The position numbers and the translations under genes were made by a program. The notes beneath the pieces were generated by a model. That model searched no databases and was not told the DNA's origin. It worked only from the letters and a program-made list of their open reading frames with translations. DNA of 64,000 nt. Origin: CAIKBL01 sp050247235 (GTDB lineage: Bacteria; Pseudomonadota; Gammaproteobacteria; Ga0077536). Below, in pieces: positions 17,459 to 25,839 of the stretch. The stretch's first letter is position 1; each line of letters starts with the position of its first letter. The stretch covers positions 11,004 through 75,003 of the forward strand of contig JBFWUN010000017.1 in the NCBI GenBank assembly GCA_050247235.1, read 5' to 3'.

Positions 17459-18445
17459 ATGCAGAGCGGCAATCTCCAACTCGACGCGCGCGGCCGGCTC
17501 CGGCATTTCCTGGCGATCGAGGGACTTTCCCGCGCGCTCCTCACGCAGATCCTGGACACCGCCGAGCGCTTCGCGCCGGTTGGCGATCGCGCGGTGAAGA
17601 AGGTTCCCCTGCTGCGTGGCAAGACGGTCGCCAACCTGTTCTTCGAGCCGAGCACCCGCACGCGCACCACGTTCGATCTCGCTGCCAAACGATTGTCGGC
17701 AGATGTACTCAACCTGAACATCGAGGCAAGCTCCACCCGAAAGGGGGAGTCGCTCGGCGACACGCTGCGCAACCTCGAGGCCATGCAATGCGACATGTTC
17801 GTCGTGCGACACCAGGCGAGCGGCGCGGCCGATTTCATTGCGCGCCAGGTGGCGCCGCACATCAGTGTGATCAACGGGGGCGACGGGCGCCATGAGCACC
17901 CGACGCAGGCGATGCTGGACGTGTTCACGATCCGGCGCCTCAAGCGGGGCTTCGAACATCTCACGGTGGCGATCGTCGGCGACGTCGCGCATTCGCGTGT
18001 CGCACGCTCGGAGATCCACGCGTTACGCATCCTCGGCGTGCCCGAAATCCGCGTCGTGGGGCCGAAGACACTGATCCCGGTGGGGATCGGCGACATGGGT
18101 GTCACGGTGATGCACCAGGTCGAAGACGGCGTCCGCGGTGCCGACGTCGTGATCATGCTGCGCCTCCAGCAGGAGCGCATGCAGAGCGCACTGCTCCCAA
18201 GCGCACATGAATATTTCCGGGAATACGGCCTGACCCCCGCGCGCCTGCGGCTGGCGGCGAAAGATGCGATCGTCATGCACCCGGGCCCGATCAACCGCGG
18301 TGTGGAAATCGACAGCGCGGTGGCCGACGGCGGGCAGTCCGTGATCCTCCAGCAGGTCACCTACGGCATCGCGGTACGCATGGCGGTGATGTCGATGGTG
18401 GTCGAAACCCAATCGGTCACGCAGGACGACACGGATGGGGATTAG
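17459..18445 (+). CDS. pyrB: Aspartate carbamoyltransferase catalytic subunit
   Basis: Condenses carbamoyl phosphate and aspartate, the first committed step of pyrimidine synthesis. At 328 residues it is of the longer Pseudomonas-type class, with an N-terminal extension of about 15 residues. Motifs: FFEPSTRTRTTF carbamoyl phosphate loop, STRKGESLGDT, HPTQAMLDVFTI and MHPGPINRGVE. No pyrI regulatory subunit follows; instead an inactive dihydroorotase homologue overlaps its 3' end by 11 bases, as expected for the dodecameric PyrB-PyrC' enzyme class. Confidence 0.96.
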   Translation: MQSGNLQLDARGRLRHFLAIEGLSRALLTQILDTAERFAPVGDRAVKKVPLLRGKTVANLFFEPSTRTRTTFDLAAKRLSADVLNLNIEASSTRKGESLGDTLRNLEAMQCDMFVVRHQASGAADFIARQVAPHISVINGGDGRHEHPTQAMLDVFTIRRLKRGFEHLTVAIVGDVAHSRVARSEIHALRILGVPEIRVVGPKTLIPVGIGDMGVTVMHQVEDGVRGADVVIMLRLQQERMQSALLPSAHEYFREYGLTPARLRLAAKDAIVMHPGPINRGVEIDSAVADGGQSVILQQVTYGIAVRMAVMSMVVETQSVTQDDTDGD

Positions 18446-19724
18446 GATTGTGGGCGCGCGCGCGCTCGATCCGGCGTCGGGAACGGATGAGCTCGCGGAC
18501 ATTTTCGTGCAGGGCGGCGCGATCGTCGGCATCGGTCGCGCACCGCGTGGCTTCAAGGCGCGGCGCGAGATCGCGGCGCCAGGATGCATCGTGGCGCCGG
18601 GCCTGGTGGACCTCGGCGCGCGGCTGCGTGAACCGGGGTACGAACACAAGGCGACCATCGCGAGCGAGGCGCGCGCCGCCGTGCGTGGCGGCGTCACCAC
18701 GCTCTGTGCAATGCCGGACACCAACCCGATCCTCGATACCCCCGCGGTGCTCGAACAGATCCACCATTGCGCAGGTGCCGCGCGCGCCGCGCGCGTGATG
18801 TGCATCGGGGCGCTGACCGTGGGGCTGGACGGCGAGGTGCTCGCCGAGATGCACGCGCTGAAGGCGGCCGGCTGCGTGGGCGTCACCAACCTGGAACGCA
18901 CGGTCAAGGACACCGCCGTGCTCAAGCATGCGCTTGCGTATGCTGCGAGCGCGGACCTGACCGTCTTCCTGCACAGCGAGGACTACTGGCTCGGGCGCCA
19001 GGGCCACATGCACGAAGGCGCGACGAGCACGCGGCTGGGCATCCCCGGGATCCCCGGCGCGGCCGAGGTGATCGGACTGCATCGCGATCTGACGCTGGTG
19101 GCGGATACCGGCGCGCGTGCGCACCTGTGCCGCGTGACGAGCGGAGATGCGCTGAAACCGATCATCGACGCGCGCCGGGCAGGACTGCCGGTGACCGCCG
19201 ATACCGCCCTGCTGAACCTCCTGTTCACGGACGAGGACGTCCGTAACTTCGACGCCAACTTCCACGTTCGGCCGCCGTTGCGCGGCACGCGTGACCGCGC
19301 CGCGCTGCGCCAGGGCATTCGACGCGGCGTGCTCGATGCCATCGGCGCCTATCACGAGCCGCACGATGCCGATGCGAAGGCCGCGCCGTTCGCGCTCGCC
19401 GAACCCGGCGCCTCCACGCTGGACACCTTTCTGCCGGCGCTGCTCGGGCTCGTCGAGAAAGGCGCATTCGACCTGCGCACCGCGTTCGTCGCGGCCAGCC
19501 TGGCACCGAACCGGATCCTGGGGTTGCCCGGCGGACGGCTCGAAGTCGGTGCGCCGGCCGATCTCTGCGTGTTCGATCCGGACGAAACCTGGGAGGTTGC
19601 GCCGCCGGACCTCGCGAGCTCGGGCCGCAACAATCCACTGCTCGGCGAACGGATGCGGGGGCGCAACCGGCTCACGCTGGTCGGCGGCAACGTCGTGTTC
19701 GACGCGCTGGGCCGACGCACGTGA
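18435..19724 (+). CDS. pyrC': Dihydroorotase-like PyrC', predicted non-catalytic
   Basis: A 429-residue amidohydrolase-fold protein. Active dihydroorotases carry VDxHxHLREPG; here the segment at residues 58-68 is VDLGARLREPG, so both zinc-binding histidines (positions 61 and 63) are Gly and Arg. The downstream histidine region is GLPVTADTALLNLLF, and the ATDHAPH region reads IGAYHEPHD, so other ligands are also lost. This is the pattern of Pseudomonas PyrC', a structural partner required for aspartate carbamoyltransferase assembly. A separate active dihydroorotase must be encoded elsewhere. Overlaps pyrB by 11 bases and pyrK by 4. Confidence 0.9.
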   Translation: MGIRIVGARALDPASGTDELADIFVQGGAIVGIGRAPRGFKARREIAAPGCIVAPGLVDLGARLREPGYEHKATIASEARAAVRGGVTTLCAMPDTNPILDTPAVLEQIHHCAGAARAARVMCIGALTVGLDGEVLAEMHALKAAGCVGVTNLERTVKDTAVLKHALAYAASADLTVFLHSEDYWLGRQGHMHEGATSTRLGIPGIPGAAEVIGLHRDLTLVADTGARAHLCRVTSGDALKPIIDARRAGLPVTADTALLNLLFTDEDVRNFDANFHVRPPLRGTRDRAALRQGIRRGVLDAIGAYHEPHDADAKAAPFALAEPGASTLDTFLPALLGLVEKGAFDLRTAFVAASLAPNRILGLPGGRLEVGAPADLCVFDPDETWEVAPPDLASSGRNNPLLGERMRGRNRLTLVGGNVVFDALGRRT

Positions 19725-20605
19725 ACGCGCCGGTCGATCGGTCCCATCGCGGCACCATCCTGCTCGAGGACGCGACCGTCGTCACCGTGACCGCGCACGC
19801 GGCGGGGCAGACGAGCCTGCGATTGCGCGCGCCCGGAATCGCCGCGCGCTGTGCGCCCGGGGTCTTCGTCCACCTGCGCTGCGAACCTCGACTCGCGATG
19901 CGCCGACCGATGTCGGTGATGCGGGTCGATCGTGACGCCGGCACGTTCGACATCCTGTTCAAGACGCACGGAACCGGGACAGAGGCACTCGCGCACCGCG
20001 CCGCCGGCGAGACGTTGAGCGTGCTCGGACCGATCGGTCGGCCATTCAGGCTGGCCCGCTATCGACCGCGACCGCTGCTCATCGGTGGCGGGGTGGGGAT
20101 CCCGCCGATGATCTACCTCGCCGACCACCTGCGTCGGATTGACGGCGTCACGCCGCTGGTGCTGATGGGTTCCGAGATACCGTTTCCGTTCACGCCGCAG
20201 CCGTCGCGCATCCTGGTGCCGGGCGTGCCGGCGCCGGTCATCGCGGCGATGCCGTTGCTCGAGGATTGGGGGATCGCGAGTCGGCTGGCCAGCCAGCAGG
20301 GATTCGCCGGCTGTTTCGAAGGGTTCGTGACCGAACTGGCGGCGCACTGGATTGCACAAAGCGGCGCGGCACGCGAAGACATCGAGATCTTCGCGTGTGG
20401 CCCGACCCCGATGCTGAAAGCGGTCCAGCAGGTCGCCGCGCGCTGCGGCGTGCCGGCAGAGATCTCGCTGGAGGAGTACATGGCTTGTGCGGTCGGCGGC
20501 TGCGCGGGTTGCACCGTGCGCATCGAGACGCCGGCCGGCCCGGCCATGAAGCGCGTCTGCGTCGATGGCCCGGTGTTCGACGCGGCGGCCGTCGTGCTGC
20601 CCTGA
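19721..20605 (+). CDS. pyrK: PyrK-like dihydroorotate dehydrogenase electron-transfer subunit
   Basis: A 294-residue FAD and [2Fe-2S] protein of the ferredoxin-reductase family. RPMSVMRVDRD is the FAD-binding RxxS region, LLIGGGVGIPPMIYLA is the nucleotide-binding loop, and the C-terminal cluster motif is CAVGGC-AG-C, then a distant C in KRVC. PyrK normally passes electrons from PyrDB to NAD+. No pyrD gene is in the window, so the partner is not visible. The GTG start overlaps the pyrC' stop, implying coupling with pyrimidine synthesis. Confidence 0.85.
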   Translation: MNAPVDRSHRGTILLEDATVVTVTAHAAGQTSLRLRAPGIAARCAPGVFVHLRCEPRLAMRRPMSVMRVDRDAGTFDILFKTHGTGTEALAHRAAGETLSVLGPIGRPFRLARYRPRPLLIGGGVGIPPMIYLADHLRRIDGVTPLVLMGSEIPFPFTPQPSRILVPGVPAPVIAAMPLLEDWGIASRLASQQGFAGCFEGFVTELAAHWIAQSGAAREDIEIFACGPTPMLKAVQQVAARCGVPAEISLEEYMACAVGGCAGCTVRIETPAGPAMKRVCVDGPVFDAAAVVLP

Positions 20606-20654
20606 GGAATGGCGCGGGCTTGCGCACGGGACCCCCGGCACCGGGTTGACGCAC

Positions 20655-20669
20655 CCCGAGGTCCTCGGG
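20655..20669. repeat. Intergenic hairpin between convergent pyrK and ychF
   Basis: CCCGAGG-T-CCTCGGG is a 15-base perfect palindrome. It could help stop transcription from either side, but no T-run follows in either direction. Confidence 0.35.
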
Positions 20670-20698
20670 TGTCGGGGCAATCGGCCGATGCGTGGCGA

Positions 20699-21790
20699 TC
20701 AGACGTTGAAGCGGAAGTGCATCACGTCGCCATCCTGCACCACGTATTCCTTGCCTTCGAGGCGGAGCCGGCCGGCGGACTGCGCGCCCGTCTCGCCCTT
20801 GTACGCGATGAAGTCCTCGTACGCGATGACTTCCGCACGGATGAAGCCGCGTTCGAAATCCGTGTGAATGACACCGGCCGCCTGCGGCGCCGTGGCACCG
20901 CGCGGAATGGTCCACGCCCGGCATTCCTTGGGTCCGGCCGTGAAGTAAGTCTGCAGGCCGAGCAGCGTGTAGCCTGCCCGGATCACGCGGTTCAAACCGG
21001 GTTCGTCGATGCCGAGTTCCTGCAGGAACTGCGCCTGTTCGGCGTCGTCGAGCGCGGCGAGTTCCGCCTCGAGCTGGGCACAGATGACGACGCACTGCGC
21101 GCCTTGCGCGGCAGCGAGCGCAGCGACCTTCGCGGTATGCGCGTTGCCGGCGAGATCGTCCTCCTTGACGTTGGCGACAAACAGGACCGGCTTGGCAGTC
21201 AGCAGCTGCAGCGGGCGGATCGCGGCGAGTGCGGCTTCGTCGAGATCCTGGTTGCGGATCGGGATCACCTGGTCGAGTCCGGCCCGCACGCCTTCGAGGA
21301 CGGAGACGCGTTGCCGCAGTTCCTTGTCACCGGACTTCGCCTGTTTGGCCGCGCGATCGATCGCACGCGTCACCGATTCCAGGTCGGCGAGCGCAAGTTC
21401 GGTCTCGATTACCTCGATGTCAGCCGCCGGTTCCACTCGTCCAGCCACGTGCACGATGTTGTCGTCCTCGAAGCAGCGCACGACATGCGCGATCGCCTGG
21501 GTCTCACGGATGTGTGCGAGAAACTGGTTGCCGAGCCCTTCGCCCTGCGCGGCGCCGGCGACGAGTCCCGCGATGTCGACGAACTCCATCGTCGTGGGGA
21601 TGACCTGCTTGGGCTCGACGATCCCGGCGATGGCGGTCAGGCGCGGATCCGGCATCGGCACGATGCCGACGTTCGGGTCGATCGTGCAGAAGGGATAATT
21701 CTCGGCAGCAATTGCCGCTTTCGTCAGCGCGTTGAAAAGGGACGACTTGCCGACGTTCGGCAGGCCGACGATGCCACATTTGAAACCCAT
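20699..21790 (-). CDS. ychF: Redox-regulated ATPase YchF (Obg family)
   Basis: A 363-residue, ribosome-associated P-loop ATPase. GLPNVGKSSLFN is the G1 loop, DIAGLVAGAAQGEGLGN the G3 region. Instead of the guanine-specific NKxD it has NVKEDD, consistent with the ATP preference of YchF. The C-terminal TGS domain contains LQTYFTAGPKECRAWTI and ends in DGDVMHFRFNV. ATG 21790 with GAGG upstream. Follows pth by 8 bases in a standard gammaproteobacterial pair. Confidence 0.96.
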   Translation of the reverse strand: MGFKCGIVGLPNVGKSSLFNALTKAAIAAENYPFCTIDPNVGIVPMPDPRLTAIAGIVEPKQVIPTTMEFVDIAGLVAGAAQGEGLGNQFLAHIRETQAIAHVVRCFEDDNIVHVAGRVEPAADIEVIETELALADLESVTRAIDRAAKQAKSGDKELRQRVSVLEGVRAGLDQVIPIRNQDLDEAALAAIRPLQLLTAKPVLFVANVKEDDLAGNAHTAKVAALAAAQGAQCVVICAQLEAELAALDDAEQAQFLQELGIDEPGLNRVIRAGYTLLGLQTYFTAGPKECRAWTIPRGATAPQAAGVIHTDFERGFIRAEVIAYEDFIAYKGETGAQSAGRLRLEGKEYVVQDGDVMHFRFNV

Positions 21791-21798
21791 GGGGACCT

Positions 21799-22401
21799 CT
21801 ATTCGGCGGCCGGATCGCCGCTGGCCGACGCCGGTTCGGCGCGGCGGTTCAGAAGGTTCATGACGCGATCGAAGCGACCGGCGACGATCTCGGGCAGCAC
21901 TTCGAGCGCGCGCGACACCGCGCGCCCAATCGCCGCGCGATCCGCCTCGCTCGGCGCGCCGAGCACGTAGTTCACGACCTGCGTCGCGCTGCCGGGGTGG
22001 CCGATGCCGATGCGCAGGCGCGCGAAATCGCCGCCCAGTGCCGCGGTGATGTCGCGCAACCCGTTATGCCCGCCATGTCCGCCCCCGCGCTTGAGCCGCA
22101 CGGTACCCGGCGCGAGATCGAGTTCGTCATGGGCCACCAGGATCTCGGCGACCGGGATCCTGAAATAGTTCGCGAAGGACGCGACTGCCGCGCCGCTCGC
22201 GTTCATGAATGTCTGCGGCTTGAGCAAGGTGACTGCGCGTTCACCGAAGGTTACGCTGGCGATTTCCGCCTGGTGACGACGGTCGGCGCGGAAAGTCGCG
22301 CCCAGCGTGGCGGCCAGGGCATCGACCAGCCAGAATCCCGCGTTGTGTCGGGTGCGCGCGTACTGCACGCCGGGATTCCCCAGCCCCACGATGAGTTGCA
22401 C
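21799..22401 (-). CDS. pth: Peptidyl-tRNA hydrolase
   Basis: Recycles peptidyl-tRNA released from stalled ribosomes. A 200-residue enzyme with LIVGLGNPG, the catalytic histidine in RTRHNAGF, KPQTFMNASG, AHDELDL with the catalytic Asp, and GGGHGGHNGLRDI. GTG start at 22401. Lies between rplY and ychF on the same strand. Confidence 0.96.
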   Translation of the reverse strand: MQLIVGLGNPGVQYARTRHNAGFWLVDALAATLGATFRADRRHQAEIASVTFGERAVTLLKPQTFMNASGAAVASFANYFRIPVAEILVAHDELDLAPGTVRLKRGGGHGGHNGLRDITAALGGDFARLRIGIGHPGSATQVVNYVLGAPSEADRAAIGRAVSRALEVLPEIVAGRFDRVMNLLNRRAEPASASGDPAAE

Positions 22402-22450
22402 GTTGGATTCCGGACCCGGTGCGCCCGCACCGGGTTCAGACGCGAAACGA

Positions 22451-23080
22451 TCAGGCCTTGCCGGGCGCCGGGGCGGCGCCCTCGGCGGACTCGCTCTCGC
22501 CGCGCGGCGCGTGACAGGTCACGACCGGCAGCGACGATTCACCTCCATGCACGATGCTCGCGATGCGCACGCCCGCCGGCAGGGCGAGGTCGGCGAGATG
22601 GATCGTGTGGCCGACGGCAAGGTTGGCGAGATCAACCTCGATGTACTCCGGCAGATCCTTCGGCAGGCACATGATCTCGAGATCGCTCATCTGGTGGCTG
22701 ATCATGCCGCCGCCCTGCTTGACACCTACGCAGGTGGCTTCGTTCACGAAGTGCAGGGGCACGCGCAGGGTGAACTCCTCGGCTTCGTTGATGCGCAGGA
22801 AGTCCATGTGCATGATGAGCTTGCGCACCGGGTGGCGCTGCATGTCCTTGACCACGACTTTCTCTGCGGAATCCCCGATCTTCATCGTCAGGATGTGCGA
22901 ATAGAATGCCTCGTGTTCGGTCTGCAGCATCGTCTGCTCATGCTCGAGCTGGACGCTGACGGGCGGCTTGTCCGTCCCGTAGACAATGGCCGGGATCTTG
23001 CCGTCACGGCGCAGGCGGCGGCTCGCACCCTTGCCCTGCGCGGTGCGGAGCTCCGCGACGATTTCGAACTTGTTCAACAT
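22451..23080 (-). CDS. rplY: Large ribosomal subunit protein L25, long CTC-type
   Basis: A 209-residue 5S-rRNA-binding ribosomal protein: N-terminal L25 domain (about residues 1-95; GKGASRRLRRDGKIPAIVYG) plus the C-terminal beta-barrel domain of the CTC/TL5 type. The tail is acidic and Ala/Pro-rich. ATG 23080 is preceded by GAGGAGA at 6-12 bases, a strong ribosome-binding site; an open frame further upstream lacks similarity. Follows prs in the same operon after 143 bases. Confidence 0.95.
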   Translation of the reverse strand: MLNKFEIVAELRTAQGKGASRRLRRDGKIPAIVYGTDKPPVSVQLEHEQTMLQTEHEAFYSHILTMKIGDSAEKVVVKDMQRHPVRKLIMHMDFLRINEAEEFTLRVPLHFVNEATCVGVKQGGGMISHQMSDLEIMCLPKDLPEYIEVDLANLAVGHTIHLADLALPAGVRIASIVHGGESSLPVVTCHAPRGESESAEGAAPAPGKA

Positions 23081-23223
23081 CTGAATCTCCTCGTTTTGCA
23101 TGAAGCGTTCCCGCCGTCGCGCTCCGCGACCAGAGCGCCGCACGGGACCGCGCTCGAAGACGCGGTGTTGCCGCGTCTCCCACAGGGCAACGTGCCCTGA
23201 ATCCGGCCCGCCGTTCGGCGGGC

Positions 23224-24183
23224 TCAATCGATGAACATCGAGCTCAGCGACTGTCCGGAACTCATCCGGTTGATGCTTTCACCCAGCAGGGCCGCGACCG
23301 ACAGCTGGCGGACGCGCGGGCAGGCAGCGGCCTCGTCATTGAGCGGGATGGTGTCGGTCACCACCAGCTCGTCGAGCTCGGATCCCTGGATGTTCGTGAT
23401 CGCCTTGCCCGACAGCACCGCGTGCGTGCAGTACGCGACCACCGCGCGCGCGCCGCGTCCTTTCAGCGCCTTCGCTGCAAGACAGAGGGTGCCGGCCGTG
23501 TCGACCATGTCGTCGACGAGTACGCAGGTACGGTCCTCCACGTCGCCGATGATGTTCATGACCTCGGCTTCATTGGCGCGCGGGCGCCGCTTGTCGATGA
23601 TCGCGAGGTCAGCGTTGTCCAGCCTGCGTGCCACCGCGCGGGCGCGGACCACGCCGCCGACGTCCGGCGACACCACCATCAGGTTGGGGTACTCGTGCTT
23701 CCAGATGTCGCCGAGCAGCACGGGGGAGGCGTACACGTTGTCCATGGGCATCTCGAAGAAGCCCTGGATCTGGTCCGCGTGCAGGTCGACGGTCAATACC
23801 CGGTGGGTACCGACGCTCGCGATCATGTTCGCGACCACCTTGGCGGTGATCGGGACGCGCGCCGACCGGGGGCGACGGTCCTGTCGGGCGTACCCGAGGT
23901 ACGGGATCACTGCCGTGATGCTGGCTGCGGACGCGCGCCGCAAGGCATCGATCAGCACCAGCAGTTCCATCAGGTTGTCGTTGGTCGGCCGGCACACCGA
24001 CTGCAGCACGAAGATGTCGCGCGCGCGGACGTTCTCCGCGATCTCGACCATGACCTCGCCGTCGCTGAAGCGCCCGATGGTGGCCTTGCCGAGCGGCACC
24101 TGCAGATGGGCGGCAATCGCGCGGGACAGCCCGGGGTTCGAATTGCCCGCGAACAGCATCATCGCGGAGCGGTTAATGGCCAT
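23224..24183 (-). CDS. prs: Ribose-phosphate pyrophosphokinase
   Basis: Makes PRPP for nucleotide, histidine and NAD synthesis. 319 residues with PYLGYARQDRR, DLHADQIQGFF, SPDVGGVVRARA, catalytic IIDKRRP, and the PRPP loop VDDMVDTAGTL. ATG 24183 is favoured because GAGGG lies at the right distance; GTG 24189 is a near alternative. The tRNA-Gln gene immediately upstream lies between ispE and prs, an arrangement seen in many gammaproteobacteria. Confidence 0.96.
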   Translation of the reverse strand: MAINRSAMMLFAGNSNPGLSRAIAAHLQVPLGKATIGRFSDGEVMVEIAENVRARDIFVLQSVCRPTNDNLMELLVLIDALRRASAASITAVIPYLGYARQDRRPRSARVPITAKVVANMIASVGTHRVLTVDLHADQIQGFFEMPMDNVYASPVLLGDIWKHEYPNLMVVSPDVGGVVRARAVARRLDNADLAIIDKRRPRANEAEVMNIIGDVEDRTCVLVDDMVDTAGTLCLAAKALKGRGARAVVAYCTHAVLSGKAITNIQGSELDELVVTDTIPLNDEAAACPRVRQLSVAALLGESINRMSSGQSLSSMFID

Positions 24184-24247
24184 GCTCACACCCTCGCGCC
24201 GACCTGCCGGTCGTGCCGATCCGTTCTGTCGTTGCCGACTCTCAAAA

Positions 24248-24322
24248 TGGCTGGGGAGCCAGGATTCGAACCTGGGAATGCCGGGATCAAAACCCGGTGC
24301 CTTACCGCTTGGCGACTCCCCA
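24248..24322 (-). tRNA. tRNA-Gln (anticodon TTG)
   Basis: On the minus strand the acceptor arms TGGGGAG and CTCCCCA pair (24316-24322 with 24252-24258). The anticodon arm is CCGGG-TTTTGAT-CCCGG, giving anticodon TTG for CAA. The T-arm shows GGTTCGAATCC. Discriminator G is followed by an encoded CCA (24248-24250). Located between ispE and prs on the same strand. Confidence 0.97.
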
Positions 24323-24370
24323 AACGTCGATCACATCCGAGTACCCGCCGGGCTCCACCGCGTTCGCCGA

Positions 24371-25231
24371 TCAGGCACCCGGCACGCCTGCGGCCGCGGC
24401 CCGCGCGAGCAGCGGTGACCGGTTGCAGCCCGCGGCCACGAACGCCGTCCAGTGGGCCGGCACCTGCGCGGCGACTTCGCGGGCGGCTTCGGGGAGCTCG
24501 AACGGGGCGAAAATGCAGGCTCCCGTGCCGCTCATGCGTGCCGGTGCATGACGACCGAGCCAGGCCAGCGCACGCGCCACCTCGGGGAAGAGCCTGCAGG
24601 TGACCGGTTCGCAGTCGTTATGGCACGTGGCCAGCGAAAGACCGCGGATTGTGCTGACAGGTGTATTGCGTGTCAATTCAGGATCACTGAAAACGGCCGC
24701 AGTCGGCACGTGGCAACCGGGATGGATAACCACGTACCACGGCTCGGGCACGTCGATCGGCGTCAGCGCTTCGCCCACCCCTTCGGCCCACGCGGCGTGT
24801 CCATGGATGAAGACTGGAACATCCGCGCCGAGGCGGAGCCCGAGTGCGGCAAGCGCCGGTGGCGCAAGCTGCGTGCCCCACAGCGCATTGAGCGCCACGA
24901 GCACGGTCGCCGCGTTCGAACTCCCGCCGCCGAGTCCGCCACCGAGCGGCAGGCGCTTGTGAACCCGGATCTCGGCGCCGAGGGAAGTGCCCGTCGCGGC
25001 CTGCAGCAGGCGTGCCGCGCGCACCACGAGATCCTGTTCAGGGGGCACGCCCGGCAGGTCATTCAGTCGCCTGATCTCGCCGTCCCCCCGCGCCGCGATT
25101 TCCAGCGCGTCGCCGTAATCCAGGAACTGGAAAATCGTCTGCAGCAGGTGGTAGCCGTCCGGTCGGCGCCCTACCACGTGCAGGAACAGGTTGATCTTGG
25201 CCGGCGCCGGCCAGGCCTCAGCGGAGATCAT
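24371..25231 (-). CDS. ispE: 4-diphosphocytidyl-2-C-methyl-D-erythritol kinase
   Basis: GHMP kinase of the MEP isoprenoid pathway, 286 residues. APAKINLFLHV opens the protein, LPLGGGLGGGSSNAA is the ATP-binding loop, and ARMSGTGACIFA is the third GHMP motif. ATG 25231 overlaps the lolB stop as ATGA, the natural start; an in-frame ATG at 25249 would overlap lolB more. The open frame continues far upstream but only as a shadow of lolB. Confidence 0.95.
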   Translation of the reverse strand: MISAEAWPAPAKINLFLHVVGRRPDGYHLLQTIFQFLDYGDALEIAARGDGEIRRLNDLPGVPPEQDLVVRAARLLQAATGTSLGAEIRVHKRLPLGGGLGGGSSNAATVLVALNALWGTQLAPPALAALGLRLGADVPVFIHGHAAWAEGVGEALTPIDVPEPWYVVIHPGCHVPTAAVFSDPELTRNTPVSTIRGLSLATCHNDCEPVTCRLFPEVARALAWLGRHAPARMSGTGACIFAPFELPEAAREVAAQVPAHWTAFVAAGCNRSPLLARAAAAGVPGA

Positions 25232-25839
25232 TCGGGGAGGTCCGTCCATTGCGTCACGACCAGGGTCATTTTCAGGCGGTCGCCAAGCAGGAACAGCTTG
25301 CGCGGCATCTCCACGTCGCCCACCGCCTGGTACGCCAGCACGCTGATGCGCCAGCCATCCTGCGCGAGGTCTGTGAGCCGGCCCTTTTCGTCCAGCGAGA
25401 GTTGCGTGTAGGGCCGGTCGGGAGATGGCAGACCGCGCACCCAGAAGCGAGCACCTGCTACCGGCAAAGACCAATTGAGATGTTTCGTCATCAAGGTGTC
25501 GAGATCGGATGCCTCGTACAGCGCACCGTCCGGGGCGGCAAGCGCCACCCGCTGGCCGTCGCCTGTGACGCGGTAGGTACCCTGCCCGAGCGGCGCGATG
25601 ATGCGCAGTTCGAACGCGTCCCCCGCCTGCCGCCAGCGCAGGGTCGCCTGGCCGCCCTCCGCGTCCCGCTGAACGGCCAGCCGGCCTGACAGCGCAAACG
25701 CGTTGCGGCCCGACAGCAGCGCCTGCCGCGCCGCCCACGCGCGCTCGCGCGGATTCTCCGGCGGAGGCGGCAATCGCTCGGCCCACTGCGCGCAGCCGGC
25801 GAGCAGCAGCGTCAGGATGCAGGCGTAAGGGCTCCTCAC
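25228..25839 (-). CDS. lolB: Outer-membrane lipoprotein receptor LolB
   Basis: Receives lipoproteins from LolA and inserts them in the outer membrane. 203 residues starting at GTG 25839, which overlaps the stop of the TPR gene (GTGA). The short signal peptide ends in the lipobox LLAGC, making Cys the lipidated residue at about position 16. The body fits the LolB beta-barrel half: FALSGRLAVQ, ATLRWRQ, LNWSLPVAGARFWVRGLP. The lolB-ispE pair is typical. Confidence 0.92.
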   Translation of the reverse strand: MRSPYACILTLLLAGCAQWAERLPPPPENPRERAWAARQALLSGRNAFALSGRLAVQRDAEGGQATLRWRQAGDAFELRIIAPLGQGTYRVTGDGQRVALAAPDGALYEASDLDTLMTKHLNWSLPVAGARFWVRGLPSPDRPYTQLSLDEKGRLTDLAQDGWRISVLAYQAVGDVEMPRKLFLLGDRLKMTLVVTQWTDLPE

